This document shows positions 9,938-19,087 of a DNA stretch of 64,000 nt, in pieces. The first letter of the stretch is position 1, and every line of letters begins with the position of its first letter. A model generated the notes under the pieces. That model worked only from the letters and a program-made list of their open reading frames with translations, had not been told where the DNA came from and ran no database searches. Both the position numbers and the translations under genes were made by a program. Origin of the DNA: Pseudomonadota bacterium. GTDB lineage: Bacteria > Pseudomonadota > Gammaproteobacteria > Burkholderiales > Burkholderiaceae_C. The DNA lies in the NCBI GenBank assembly GCA_023387335.1, contig JAEWIF010000026.1, forward strand, positions 186,001 through 250,000. Reading direction: 5' to 3'.

Positions 9938-11668
9938 ATGAATTCAACCCCGACCCGACCGGGCGCGCCGGCGGTTCCGCTGGCCACCGAGGAGCAACTT
10001 CGCCAGCGCCTTCGCCGCCACGGCAAGCTCAAGGGGCGGCAGCCCGATGACCAGTCCCTCCGTGAAGTGCGGGACTGCCTCGGCGCCAGGCCGCCCGAAG
10101 GCCATCGCCGCGACCTGCTGATCGAGCAGCTGCACCGCCTCAACGACCGCTTCGTCGCCCTGCGCGAGCCGCACCTGGTGGCGCTGGCGCGCGAGATGAA
10201 CATCCCGATGGCCGAGGTGTTCGAGGTCGCGAGCTTCTATCACCACTTCGAGATCGTGCCGGCCGACGCGAACGTGCCCGGGCTCACCGTGCGCGTGTGC
10301 GACGGCCTGGCCTGCGAGCTGGCCGGCGCCGGTGCGCTGATGGAACGCCTGCCGGCGCTGCTGGGCCGGGACGTGCGGGTCGTCGCCGCGCCTTGCATCG
10401 GACGCTGCGAGCAGGCGCCCGCCGTCGCCGTGGGCCAGGCCGCGGTTCCGGTGGCCACGCCCGAGAAGGTGGCGGCCGCCGTGCGCGGCGGCAAGGAGGC
10501 GATCGACCCGGCGCCCGACGCGGTCGGCTACGACGCCTACCGCGCGGCCGGCGGCTACGCGCTGCCCGCGGCGCTGGCCGCGGGCCGGATCGACGCCGAT
10601 TCGCTGCTGGGCGCGATGGAGGACTCCGGCCTGCGCGGCCTGGGCGGCGCGGGCTTTCCCGCCGGCCGCAAGTGGCGCATCGTGCGCGAACAGCCTGCGC
10701 CGCGCCTCTTCGCCGTGAACATCGACGAGGGCGAGCCGGGCACCTTCAAGGACCGCTTCTACCTGGAGCGCGATCCGCACCGCTTCCTGGAAGGCCTGCT
10801 CGTCGCCGCGCAGGTGGTCGGCACGGAGGCCGTCTACATCTACCTGCGCGACGAATACCACGATGCCCGTGCGCTGCTGCAGCGCGAACTGGCGCGGCTC
10901 ATCGCCGATCCGCCGTGCCCGCTGCCGCGCATCGAGCTGCGGCGCGGCGCGGGCGCGTACATCTGCGGCGAGGAGTCCGCGATGATCGAAAGCATCGAGG
11001 GCAAGCGCGGCGAACCGCGCATGCGCCCGCCGTACATCGCGCAGGTCGGCCTGTTCGGGCGGCCCACGCTGGAGCACAACTTCGAGACGCTGTACTGGGT
11101 GCGCGACATCGTCGAGCGCGGGCCGAAGTGGTTCGCCTCGTCGGGCCGCAACGGCCGCAGCGGCCTGCGTTCGTTCAGCGTCAGCGGCCGCGTGAAGCAG
11201 CCGGGCGTCAAGCTCGCGCCCGCGGGCATCACGCTGCGCGAGCTGGTCGACGAGTATTGCGGTGGCATGCAGGACGGCCACGAGCTCTACGCCTACCTGC
11301 CGGGCGGCGCCTCGGGCGGCATCCTGCCGGCCTCGCTGGCCGGCGTGCCGCTGGACTTCGACACGCTGCAGCCACACGGCTGCTTCATCGGCTCGGCGGC
11401 GGTCATCGTGCTGGGCCACCGCGACCGCGCGCGCGACGCCGCGCTGAACGTGATGCGCTTCTTCGAGCACGAGAGCTGCGGCCAGTGCACGCCCTGCCGC
11501 GTCGGCACCGCCAAGGCGGCCCGGCTGATGGAGGCGCCCGCCTGGGACGGCGCCACGCTCGAAGACCTGTCGCAGGTGATGGCCGACGCCTCGATCTGCG
11601 GCCTCGGCCAGGCCGCCCCCAACCCGATCCGCTGCGTGCAGAAGTACTTCCCGCATGAAATCTCCTGA
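9938..11668 (+). CDS. fdsB: NAD-dependent formate dehydrogenase, fused FdsG-FdsB (NuoE-NuoF-like) subunit
   Basis: A 576-residue fusion of two diaphorase subunits that are separate in the classical FdsGBACD enzyme. The N-terminal ~170 residues are NuoE/FdsG-like, with 2Fe-2S ligands C121, C126, C153 and C157. The rest is NuoF/FdsB-like: GLGGAGFPAGRKW for FMN/NADH binding, RRGAGAYICGEESA, and a 4Fe-4S site in ESCGQCTPCRVG (C514, C517, C520) with the distal Cys near 554. It passes electrons from the formate-oxidising subunit to NAD+. The stop overlaps the start of the alpha subunit by 14 bases. Confidence 0.92.
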   Translation: MNSTPTRPGAPAVPLATEEQLRQRLRRHGKLKGRQPDDQSLREVRDCLGARPPEGHRRDLLIEQLHRLNDRFVALREPHLVALAREMNIPMAEVFEVASFYHHFEIVPADANVPGLTVRVCDGLACELAGAGALMERLPALLGRDVRVVAAPCIGRCEQAPAVAVGQAAVPVATPEKVAAAVRGGKEAIDPAPDAVGYDAYRAAGGYALPAALAAGRIDADSLLGAMEDSGLRGLGGAGFPAGRKWRIVREQPAPRLFAVNIDEGEPGTFKDRFYLERDPHRFLEGLLVAAQVVGTEAVYIYLRDEYHDARALLQRELARLIADPPCPLPRIELRRGAGAYICGEESAMIESIEGKRGEPRMRPPYIAQVGLFGRPTLEHNFETLYWVRDIVERGPKWFASSGRNGRSGLRSFSVSGRVKQPGVKLAPAGITLRELVDEYCGGMQDGHELYAYLPGGASGGILPASLAGVPLDFDTLQPHGCFIGSAAVIVLGHRDRARDAALNVMRFFEHESCGQCTPCRVGTAKAARLMEAPAWDGATLEDLSQVMADASICGLGQAAPNPIRCVQKYFPHEIS

Positions 11669-14513
11669 TCTGCCCCTCGTTGAATTCACGCTGGACGGCG
11701 TGAAGGTGCAGGCCCTGCAGGGCGACACCGTCCTGCAGGCCGCGCAGCGCGCCGGCGTGGACATCCCGCACCTGTGCTTCAAGGAAGGCCTGCGGCCCGA
11801 CGGCAACTGCCGCGCCTGCGTGGTCGAAGTGGCCGGCGAGCGCGTGCTCGCCCCGAGCTGCTGCCGCGCGGTCACGCCCGGCATGGAGGTGAAGGCGCGG
11901 AGCGAGCGAGCGCGCAAGAGCCAGAACATGGTCGTCGAGATGCTGCTGGCCGACCTGCCGGAGCGCGGCTTCAAGTGGAACGACGCGCAGGGCGAGGCCG
12001 GGCAGCACGGCGAGCTGTCGGCCTGGGCCGGGCGCCTGGGCGTCACGCCGCGCGCCGAACTGACCGCGCTGCGGCGCGAAGCGCCCGTGCCCGACCTCTC
12101 GCACCCCGCGATGGCCGTCAACCTGGACGCCTGCATCCAGTGCACGCGCTGCGTGCGCGCCTGCCGCGAGGAGCAGGTCAACGACGTCATCGGTTACGCC
12201 AGGCGCGGCCTGGACAGCAAGATCGTGTTCGACCTCGACGACGCGATGGGCGAGAGCACCTGCGTGGCCTGCGGCGAATGCGTGCAGGCGTGCCCCACCG
12301 GCGCGCTGATGCCCAGGACCCTGGTCGGCTCGCAAGTGGTGGACCGCGAAGTCGATTCCGTGTGCCCGTTCTGCGGCGTCGGCTGCCTCGTCACCTACAA
12401 GGTCCGCGACGAGAAGATCGTCGCCGTCGAAGGCCGCGACGGCCCCGCCAACCATGGCCGGCTGTGCGTCAAGGGCCGCTTCGGCCACGACTACGTGCAC
12501 CACGAGCAGCGCCTGACGAAGCCGCTGATCCGCAAGCCCGGCATGCCCAAGGACCCGGCGCAAGCCCCCGATCCGGCGAACTGGAGCGAGGTGTTCCGCG
12601 AAGCGAGCTGGGAGGAAGCCCTCGAGCTCGCTGCCGGCAGGTTGCGCGACCTTCGCGACGCGCACGGCCCCAAGGCGCTGGCCGGCTTCGGCTCGGCCAA
12701 GGGCAGCAACGAGGAGGCCTACCTGTTCCAGAAGCTGGTGCGCACCGGTTTCCGCAGCAACAACGTGGACCACTGCACGCGCCTGTGCCATGCGTCCAGC
12801 GTGGCGGCGCTGCTGGAAGGCGTGGGCTCGGGCGCGGTGAGCAACCAGGTCAACGACGTGGCCCAGGCCGAGCTGATCCTGGTGATCGGCTCCAATCCCA
12901 CGGGCAACCATCCGGTCGCCGCGACCTGGATGAAGAACGCCGCCAGGCGCGGCGCGAAGATCGTGCTGGCCGACCCGCGCGTCACCGACATCGGCCGCCA
13001 CGCCTGGCGCGTGATGCAGTTCAAGCCCGACACCGACGTGGCGGTGCTCAACGCGCTGATCCACGTCGTGATCGAGGAAGGCCTGGCCGACGAGGCGTTC
13101 GTGCGCGAGCGCGCGAGCAACTACGAGGCGCTGCGCGAGAACGTGCGCGGCTACAGCCCCGAGGCGATGGAGCCGGTCTGCGGCGTGCCGGCGCAGACCT
13201 TGCGCGATGTCGCGCGCGCCTTCGCGAAGGCGAAGGGCGCGATGATCCTGTGGGGCATGGGCGTGAGCCAGCACGTGCACGGCACCGACAACGCGCGCTG
13301 CCTGATCGCGCTGGCCAGCGTCACCGGCCAGATCGGCAAGCCCGGCAGCGGCCTGCATCCGCTGCGCGGCCAGAACAACGTGCAGGGCGCCAGCGACGCC
13401 GGCCTGATCCCGATGATGCTGCCCAACTACCAGCGGGTGGACAACCGCGAGGCGCGTGCCTGGTTCGAGGACTTCTGGGGCACGCCGCTGGACGACCAGC
13501 CCGGCTACACGGTGGTCGAGATCATGCACAAGGCGCTGGCCGACGACGCCGATCCGCACAAGGTGCGCGGCATGTACGTGATGGGCGAGAACCCGGCGAT
13601 GAGCGACCCGGACCTGAACCATGCGCGCCACGCGCTGGCCAGCCTGGAACACCTGGTCGTGCAGGACATCTTCATGACCGAGACCGCCTGGCTGGCCGAC
13701 GTGGTGCTGCCGGCTTCGGCCTGGCCGGAGAAGACCGGCACGGTGAGCAACACCGACCGCATGGTGCAGCTGGGCCGCCGCGCGCTGAACCCGCCCGGCG
13801 ATGCGAAGCCGGACCTCTGGATCATCCAGGAGATGGCGCGCGGCCTGGGCCTGGGGTGGCGCTACGAGGGCGAGGAGTGCGGCGTGGCCGCCGTGTACGA
13901 CGAGATGCGCCAGGCGATGCACGCGGCCATCAACGGCATCACCTGGGACCGGCTGCAGCGCGAATCGAGCGTCACCTACCCCTGCCTGTCGGAGGACGAT
14001 CCCGGCCAGCCCATCGTGTTCACCGAGCGCTTCCCCACGCCCGACGGCCGCGTGAAGCTGGTGCCCGCCGACATCATCCCGGCCGCCGAGCGGCCCGATG
14101 CCGACTTCCCGTTCGTCCTGATCACCGGCCGCCAGCTCGAGCACTGGCACACCGGCAGCATGACGCGGCGCGCGACGGTGCTGGACGCCATCGAGCCGAT
14201 GGCCACCGCGTCCATGAACGGCGAGGACCTGCGCAAGCTGGGCCTGCAGCCGGGCGACGTGGTGACGGTGCGATCGCGGCGCGGCGAGGTGGCGCTGCAC
14301 GTGCGCCGCGACGACGGCACGCCGGGCGGCGCGGTGTTCATCCCGTTCGCGTACTACGAGGCGGCCGCCAACCTCATGACGAATGCGGCGCTGGATCCGT
14401 TCGGCAAGATCCCGGAGTTCAAGTACTGCGCGGTGCAGGTGTTACCTGGTGGAACGCCTCGGCCGCCTGCGGGCTACGGTGGGGGACCCGGCGTGTCCGC
14501 GGCGCAACGCTAG
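11655..14513 (+). CDS. fdsA: NAD-dependent formate dehydrogenase, molybdenum-containing alpha subunit
   Basis: A 952-residue catalytic subunit. The N-terminus is a NuoG-like 2Fe-2S domain (HLCFKEGLRPDGNCRACVVE), then two ferredoxin-type 4Fe-4S motifs (CIQCTRCVRAC and CVACGECVQACPTG), then the molybdopterin domain, opened by CPFCGVGCLVTYKV. The Mo ligand is Cys378 followed by His379 in TRLCHASS, the same positions as the well-studied Cupriavidus FdsA. The C-terminal bis-MGD domain begins near FVLITGRQLEHWH. It oxidises formate to CO2. No fdsC (sulfur-transfer chaperone) or fdsD gene follows; those functions must be supplied elsewhere or are dispensable. Confidence 0.94.
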   Translation: MKSPDLPLVEFTLDGVKVQALQGDTVLQAAQRAGVDIPHLCFKEGLRPDGNCRACVVEVAGERVLAPSCCRAVTPGMEVKARSERARKSQNMVVEMLLADLPERGFKWNDAQGEAGQHGELSAWAGRLGVTPRAELTALRREAPVPDLSHPAMAVNLDACIQCTRCVRACREEQVNDVIGYARRGLDSKIVFDLDDAMGESTCVACGECVQACPTGALMPRTLVGSQVVDREVDSVCPFCGVGCLVTYKVRDEKIVAVEGRDGPANHGRLCVKGRFGHDYVHHEQRLTKPLIRKPGMPKDPAQAPDPANWSEVFREASWEEALELAAGRLRDLRDAHGPKALAGFGSAKGSNEEAYLFQKLVRTGFRSNNVDHCTRLCHASSVAALLEGVGSGAVSNQVNDVAQAELILVIGSNPTGNHPVAATWMKNAARRGAKIVLADPRVTDIGRHAWRVMQFKPDTDVAVLNALIHVVIEEGLADEAFVRERASNYEALRENVRGYSPEAMEPVCGVPAQTLRDVARAFAKAKGAMILWGMGVSQHVHGTDNARCLIALASVTGQIGKPGSGLHPLRGQNNVQGASDAGLIPMMLPNYQRVDNREARAWFEDFWGTPLDDQPGYTVVEIMHKALADDADPHKVRGMYVMGENPAMSDPDLNHARHALASLEHLVVQDIFMTETAWLADVVLPASAWPEKTGTVSNTDRMVQLGRRALNPPGDAKPDLWIIQEMARGLGLGWRYEGEECGVAAVYDEMRQAMHAAINGITWDRLQRESSVTYPCLSEDDPGQPIVFTERFPTPDGRVKLVPADIIPAAERPDADFPFVLITGRQLEHWHTGSMTRRATVLDAIEPMATASMNGEDLRKLGLQPGDVVTVRSRRGEVALHVRRDDGTPGGAVFIPFAYYEAAANLMTNAALDPFGKIPEFKYCAVQVLPGGTPRPPAGYGGGPGVSAAQR

Positions 14514-14523
14514 GAGGCCGATG

Positions 14524-14540
14524 TTGGGAAATTTTCCCAA
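14524..14540. promoter_or_regulatory. Perfect 17-base palindrome between fdsA and the DUF4382 lipoprotein
   Basis: TTGGGAAA, one central base, TTTCCCAA. It lies 10 bases after the fdsA stop and 125 bases before the next start. It has no T tract and a one-base centre, so it cannot form an intrinsic terminator hairpin of normal shape. An operator for a dimeric regulator is more likely. Confidence 0.4.
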
Positions 14541-14664
14541 CGGTTCGCAACGAAGCGTGAAAAAGGGCGCGATCTCGCCGGTTTCGCGTCCGTTTCTTAC
14601 GACTTCATACAGGTTCGGCCCTCGCCACGGCTGAGCATCGCGGCTCCTGAAAGAGGAGATGCGA

Positions 14665-15864
14665 ATGCGATTGAACAAGAGCAATTCCCTGGTGTCGGCG
14701 GTTGCGCTGGCCTCCACCGTGCTGCTGGCCGCTTGCGGCGGCGGTGGCGGCGGCGGCACGGCGGCCGCCCCGGAGGGCACCGTCCGCCTGGCGCTGACCG
14801 ACGCGCCGAGCTGTGGCTACGACCACGTGTACGTCACCGTCGAGCGCGTGCGCATGCACAAGAGCGACGGAGCCGGCGACTCGGAAGGCGGCTGGGAAGA
14901 GATCGTGCTGGCCACGCCCAAGCGTCTGGACCTGCTCGAGCTGACCAACGGAAGTCTGGAAGAACTCGGCCAGACCGACGTCCCCGCCGGCACCTACAGC
15001 CAGATCCGCCTGGTGCTCGCCGCGAATAGCGGCGCCAACCCGCTCGCGAACTCGGTCCATCCGACCGGCGGGACCGAGGTGGCGCTGAAGACCCCGAGCG
15101 CGCAGCAGAGCGGCCTGAAGCTCAAGGCCAAGTTCGATGTCGAGGCCAACGGCCTGGCCGACCTGGTGCTGGACTTCGACGCCTGCCGCTCCATCGTCAC
15201 GACCGGCGCCGGCGGCTACAACCTCAAGCCCGTGCTGTCGCTGTCCAAGCGCGTGCAGACCGGTATCCAGGGCTACGTGTCGACCACGATGACGCTCAAC
15301 GGCACCACCGTGTCGGCCCAGCAGAACGGCGTGGTGATGCGCTCGACCGTGCCGGACACCACCGGCAAGTTCGTGCTGCCGTTCCTGGCCGCCGGCAACT
15401 ACGACGTGGTGATCACCTCGGGTGACCGCGCCACCGCCGTGCTGACCAGCGTTCCGGTGACGACGACCACGACCCTCGTGAACGGCACCGCGACGGCGTT
15501 CCTGCCGCCCGTGGCCGCCACCTTCCGCGACATCACCGGCACGGCCTCGTCCGGCAACGGCACGGCCTCGCTGGTGACCACCGCCGACGTGCGTGCGACG
15601 CAGCAGCTCACCGGCGGCCCGACCATCCAGGTCAAGGCCCTGCCGGTGGACGCGATCGATGCCACCTACACGCTGACCCTGCCCGCCGACGCGCCGGTGA
15701 AGGCGGCCTACGCGGCCGGCAGCACGCCGACCTTCGCGGCCGACACCCCGGTGGCCGGCAAGTACAAGGTGCAGGGCACGGCCGAAGGCTTCACCGCCGT
15801 CACCGAGGACGCGGACGTCTCCACGGCCGACCAGGTGATCGACCTGCAGTTCGCCGCACCGTAA
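14665..15864 (+). CDS. DUF4382-domain lipoprotein
   Basis: The ~399-residue protein begins with a lipoprotein signal ending in STVLLAACGGGG. The following ~180 residues match DUF4382: TVRLALTDAPSCGYDHVYVT, the acidic/hydroxylated middle and the conserved YNLKPVLSL end. The C-terminal half contains carboxypeptidase-regulatory-like beta domains (GKFVLPFLAAGNYDVVI and a second copy near residue 330). The ATG at 14665 is chosen over the in-frame ATG at 14659 because AAGAGGAG ends right at 14658, leaving six bases to the second ATG. It is probably an outer-membrane-anchored surface protein of unknown function. Confidence 0.82.
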   Translation: MRLNKSNSLVSAVALASTVLLAACGGGGGGGTAAAPEGTVRLALTDAPSCGYDHVYVTVERVRMHKSDGAGDSEGGWEEIVLATPKRLDLLELTNGSLEELGQTDVPAGTYSQIRLVLAANSGANPLANSVHPTGGTEVALKTPSAQQSGLKLKAKFDVEANGLADLVLDFDACRSIVTTGAGGYNLKPVLSLSKRVQTGIQGYVSTTMTLNGTTVSAQQNGVVMRSTVPDTTGKFVLPFLAAGNYDVVITSGDRATAVLTSVPVTTTTTLVNGTATAFLPPVAATFRDITGTASSGNGTASLVTTADVRATQQLTGGPTIQVKALPVDAIDATYTLTLPADAPVKAAYAAGSTPTFAADTPVAGKYKVQGTAEGFTAVTEDADVSTADQVIDLQFAAP

Positions 15865-15971
15865 ACGGCATCGCTGCCGGCCCGCGGGGCCCCGCCGCGC
15901 ACGCGACACGCGTGCACGGCGGGGCCCTGCTACATTGCCTCGCCGCTTTTGCGACGGCGAAGGAGCAGCGA

Positions 15972-16946
15972 TTGAAGACCCGAATCACCGACCTCTTCGG
16001 CATCCGCTACCCGATCATCCAGGGCGGCATGCATTTCGTCGGCTTCGCCGAGCTGGCGGCGGCCGTGTCCAACGCCGGCGGGCTGGGCATCATCACCGGC
16101 CTGACGCAGCGCACGCCCGAGGACCTGGCGCGCCAGATCGCCCGCTGCAAGGCAATGACGGACAAGCCCTTCGGCGTCAACCTCACCTTCCTGCCGGCGA
16201 CCAAGCCGCCGGACTACCCCGGCTACGTGAAGGCCATCCTCGACGGCGGCGTGAAGATCGTCGAGACGGCCGGCAACAACCCGCAGAAGTGGCTGCCGCC
16301 GCTGCACGAAGCCGGCGTCAAGATCATCCACAAGTGCACGTCGGTCCGGCACGCGCTCAAGGCCGAGTCGATCGGCTGCGACGCGGTCAGCGTCGACGGC
16401 TTCGAATGCGGCGGCCATCCGGGCGAGGACGACGTGCCCAACTTCATCCTGCTGCCGCGCGCGGCCGAGGAACTGAAGATCCCCTTCGTCGCCTCCGGCG
16501 GCATGGCCGACGGCCGCTCGCTGGTGGCCGCGCTGGCGCTGGGCGCCGACGGCATGAACATGGGCACGCGCTTCCTGGCCACGAAGGAGGCACCGGTGCA
16601 CCAGAACGTGAAGGACGCCATCGTCGCGGCCAGCGAGTTGGACACGCGGCTGGTGATGCGCCCGCTGCGCAACACCGAGCGGGTGCTGAAGAACGCCGCG
16701 GCCGAGCGCTTGCTGGAAAAGGAAAAGGCGCTCGGCGCCAATGTCACCTTCGACGACATCTTCGGCGAGGTGGCGGGCGTCTATCCGAGGATCATGCAGA
16801 AGGGCGAAATGGATGCCGGCGTCTGGTCGTGCGGCATGGTGGCGGGCCTGATCCGCGACGTTCCCACTTGCGCCGAGCTGATCGAGCGCATCATGGCCGA
16901 GGCGCGGGCGCTGATCACGCAGCGCCTGCCTGGCATGGTGGTCTGA
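15972..16946 (+). CDS. Nitronate monooxygenase / NAD(P)H-dependent flavin oxidoreductase, TTG start
   Basis: A 324-residue FMN TIM barrel. The N-terminus TRITDLFGIRYPIIQGGM is the family signature, followed by NAGGLGIITG, DGFECGGHPGEDDVPN (FMN contact and active-site His region) and ASGGMADGRSL plus GADGMNMGTRFLAT for the phosphate loop. It oxidises alkyl nitronates to the carbonyl compound. No ATG occurs at the expected position. GAAGGAG at 15959-15965 places the start at TTG 15972. The upstream ATG at 15912 would add unrelated residues encoded in the intergenic region. Confidence 0.88.
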   Translation: MKTRITDLFGIRYPIIQGGMHFVGFAELAAAVSNAGGLGIITGLTQRTPEDLARQIARCKAMTDKPFGVNLTFLPATKPPDYPGYVKAILDGGVKIVETAGNNPQKWLPPLHEAGVKIIHKCTSVRHALKAESIGCDAVSVDGFECGGHPGEDDVPNFILLPRAAEELKIPFVASGGMADGRSLVAALALGADGMNMGTRFLATKEAPVHQNVKDAIVAASELDTRLVMRPLRNTERVLKNAAAERLLEKEKALGANVTFDDIFGEVAGVYPRIMQKGEMDAGVWSCGMVAGLIRDVPTCAELIERIMAEARALITQRLPGMVV

Positions 16947-16964
16947 CGCGCGATATCGCCTTGC

Positions 16965-18977
16965 CTACCGAAGCGTGTTGCCGGACTCCGGTTGGGGCCC
17001 GGGACCCGTGCCGGTGCAGCTGTCGAGGGCGCTGATCGTGGAGAAGGGACTCCATCCCGATACTCCATTCCCGCGGACCCGGAAGTAGCGCGTACCTCCG
17101 TCGAACGAAATCTGCCTGGATCGTTGGGTCCCGTCGTACCAGGCGGACCAGGGACCGGAACCTGTGGAGGCGATATCGACATCCCAATCGCTCACCGGCG
17201 TGTTTCCTGCAGGGTCCCAGCTGATCTGGTAGACCGCGTAGCCGGAGTTGCACTGGATGAACTCCTTGCGCACGACGGGCGCCGGCGGAGGATTGCAGAC
17301 ATCGGCCACGCTGATGGAAGCGAACTCCCCCCAGCCGATGCTGTTGTAGCCGCGAGCGCGAAGGTGACGCGAGCCGCCGTCGAACGTCAGTGACTTGGCC
17401 TCGCCGGCGCCGTTGTACCAGTCGCTCCAGGAAGAGCCATTCTGCGAGAGGTCCACATCCCAGGTCGTCACGGCCGCGCCATTGCCTTCCCGCCAGGTGA
17501 TGCCGTAGACCGAGCTGGGCCCGTCGCAGCGGCTGAAGGCGGCTTGAAGGAGCGGCCTTTCGGGCATCTGGACGGCGGCCAGCACGTCCAGTCGCCGCCG
17601 TGTCACTCCGCCGCCATTGCGCGCATCCGTGATCAGCGGACCGACCGCCTTGAGCCGGCTTTCGATCTGGTTGGGCGTTCGACTCGGTTGTTGCGCTCGC
17701 AGGATGGCAATCGCTCCCGCAACGTGAGGGGCAGCCAACGATGTGCCGCTCACGGACTCGTAGATCGGCGTCGAGTTGTCTGAATCGAGCCCGGAGGTGG
17801 CGACGGATTCCCCGGGAGCGAACAGGTCCAGCATCTCCGCGGCATTGGAGAAGCCGCTGACCACGTCGGTGTCTCCAACGCTGCCCACCGATATCGCGCC
17901 GGACACGCAGGCGGGGTCGTACATCCCGGTGCTGCTGGACCGATTGCCGGCCGAGATGACCGACAGGATGCCGGCACCACGCAGAAGCTGGATGGTGGAC
18001 GTGAACATCGAGTCGGCGTCGCAGTAGTCGTCGTACAGATCGGGGCCGTCCCAGCTCAGGTTCGCGGCGGCGATGGTGTGGTTGTTGCGAAGCGAATAGA
18101 CGTGCTGCATCGCCATGACCAGGTCGTCCGGCCAGGCGAGTATCTCGGTCGTTCCGGCTGGGGTGTCGACGAGCGAGTAGGCCTGGATCGCGATGATGTT
18201 CGCTCCAGGCGCAACGCCACGGTTCTCCGTTCCAGCCAGCGCGCCGGCCGCCACTCCGGCCACCTGGGTTCCGTGGTCGCAGTTGGCATGGAGGCAGGGC
18301 TCCGCGCTGCCGGGACCGCTGGCGCTTTCCGCGAATCCCGGGCAGTTCGACCAGGACGTGTGCGCGCCTATGGTGCCTTGCGTTCCGAAGCACTGTTCAT
18401 GCACGACTTTCCCCACCAGAAAGGGGTGGTAGCGCGCCACGCCCGTGTCGATGACGGCGATCGCGGTACCCGTGCCCATGTAGCCGGCCTGGTGGCTGGC
18501 GGTGGCGCGGACCTGGACCGTAGTCTCGGCCAGGCCGAGCCGAAGCGGCTGGACCGCATGGACCTTGTGCACCAGTCGGGAAGAAAGAATCGCATCCAGC
18601 GCCGGCTCCCGCAGATGGATGGAGACCATGGGCAGGTAAGGCATCTCCCGCTTGATCCGGAACTGGTCCCTGGCCGTGGCGTGCATGTGCTGCCTGAACG
18701 CGGCGATCTCCGCTGTCACTTCGGACGAGGGAGGCGCTGCGCCGTCGACCGGGCGCTCGTTCCCCATCGATCGCAGCTCGAGGACCACCAGAGCTTCACC
18801 GTGCCTGCGGATGCGCTCGCGCAGCGCCTCCACTTTCCGCAGTGCGAGGAGCTCCTGCCCGGCGGCGGCAACGGAGAATGAAATCGCTTCCCTCGCCGGT
18901 GCGGGCGGGCCGGCGTGCGACGGGCTCTGCACAAACAGCAGAAGGCCAACGACCAAAGCAGAAAAACGGGCGGGCAT
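16965..18977 (-). CDS. Secreted subtilisin-like (S8) serine protease with C-terminal Fn3-like domains
   Basis: A 670-residue preproprotein. The signal peptide (about residues 1-22, ending PSHA) is followed by a propeptide to about residue 150 and the catalytic domain with D177 (AVIDTGVARYHP), H235 (CDHGTQVAGVA), the oxyanion Asn in SAGNRSS, and S413 (SGTSLAAPHVAG). Several Cys pairs (ENCxGF/HANCDH type) suggest disulfides. After residue ~490 come two ~80-residue modules with the shared pattern DWDVDI...WYDG...FDGGTRYFRVRG, likely fibronectin-type adhesion modules. It faces the nitronate monooxygenase gene, with 18 bases between the stops. Confidence 0.92.
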   Translation of the reverse strand: MPARFSALVVGLLLFVQSPSHAGPPAPAREAISFSVAAAGQELLALRKVEALRERIRRHGEALVVLELRSMGNERPVDGAAPPSSEVTAEIAAFRQHMHATARDQFRIKREMPYLPMVSIHLREPALDAILSSRLVHKVHAVQPLRLGLAETTVQVRATASHQAGYMGTGTAIAVIDTGVARYHPFLVGKVVHEQCFGTQGTIGAHTSWSNCPGFAESASGPGSAEPCLHANCDHGTQVAGVAAGALAGTENRGVAPGANIIAIQAYSLVDTPAGTTEILAWPDDLVMAMQHVYSLRNNHTIAAANLSWDGPDLYDDYCDADSMFTSTIQLLRGAGILSVISAGNRSSSTGMYDPACVSGAISVGSVGDTDVVSGFSNAAEMLDLFAPGESVATSGLDSDNSTPIYESVSGTSLAAPHVAGAIAILRAQQPSRTPNQIESRLKAVGPLITDARNGGGVTRRRLDVLAAVQMPERPLLQAAFSRCDGPSSVYGITWREGNGAAVTTWDVDLSQNGSSWSDWYNGAGEAKSLTFDGGSRHLRARGYNSIGWGEFASISVADVCNPPPAPVVRKEFIQCNSGYAVYQISWDPAGNTPVSDWDVDIASTGSGPWSAWYDGTQRSRQISFDGGTRYFRVRGNGVSGWSPFSTISALDSCTGTGPGPQPESGNTLR

Positions 18978-19087
18978 CTCGTATCTCCTTGTGGCGTCCT
19001 GTCAGGGACGGCCGTGGACGATACGGAGCCGGGTCGCAATCGCGGCGACACAAAGTCACGCACGCGGGCAGGAGCGAGCGGCAGCGT

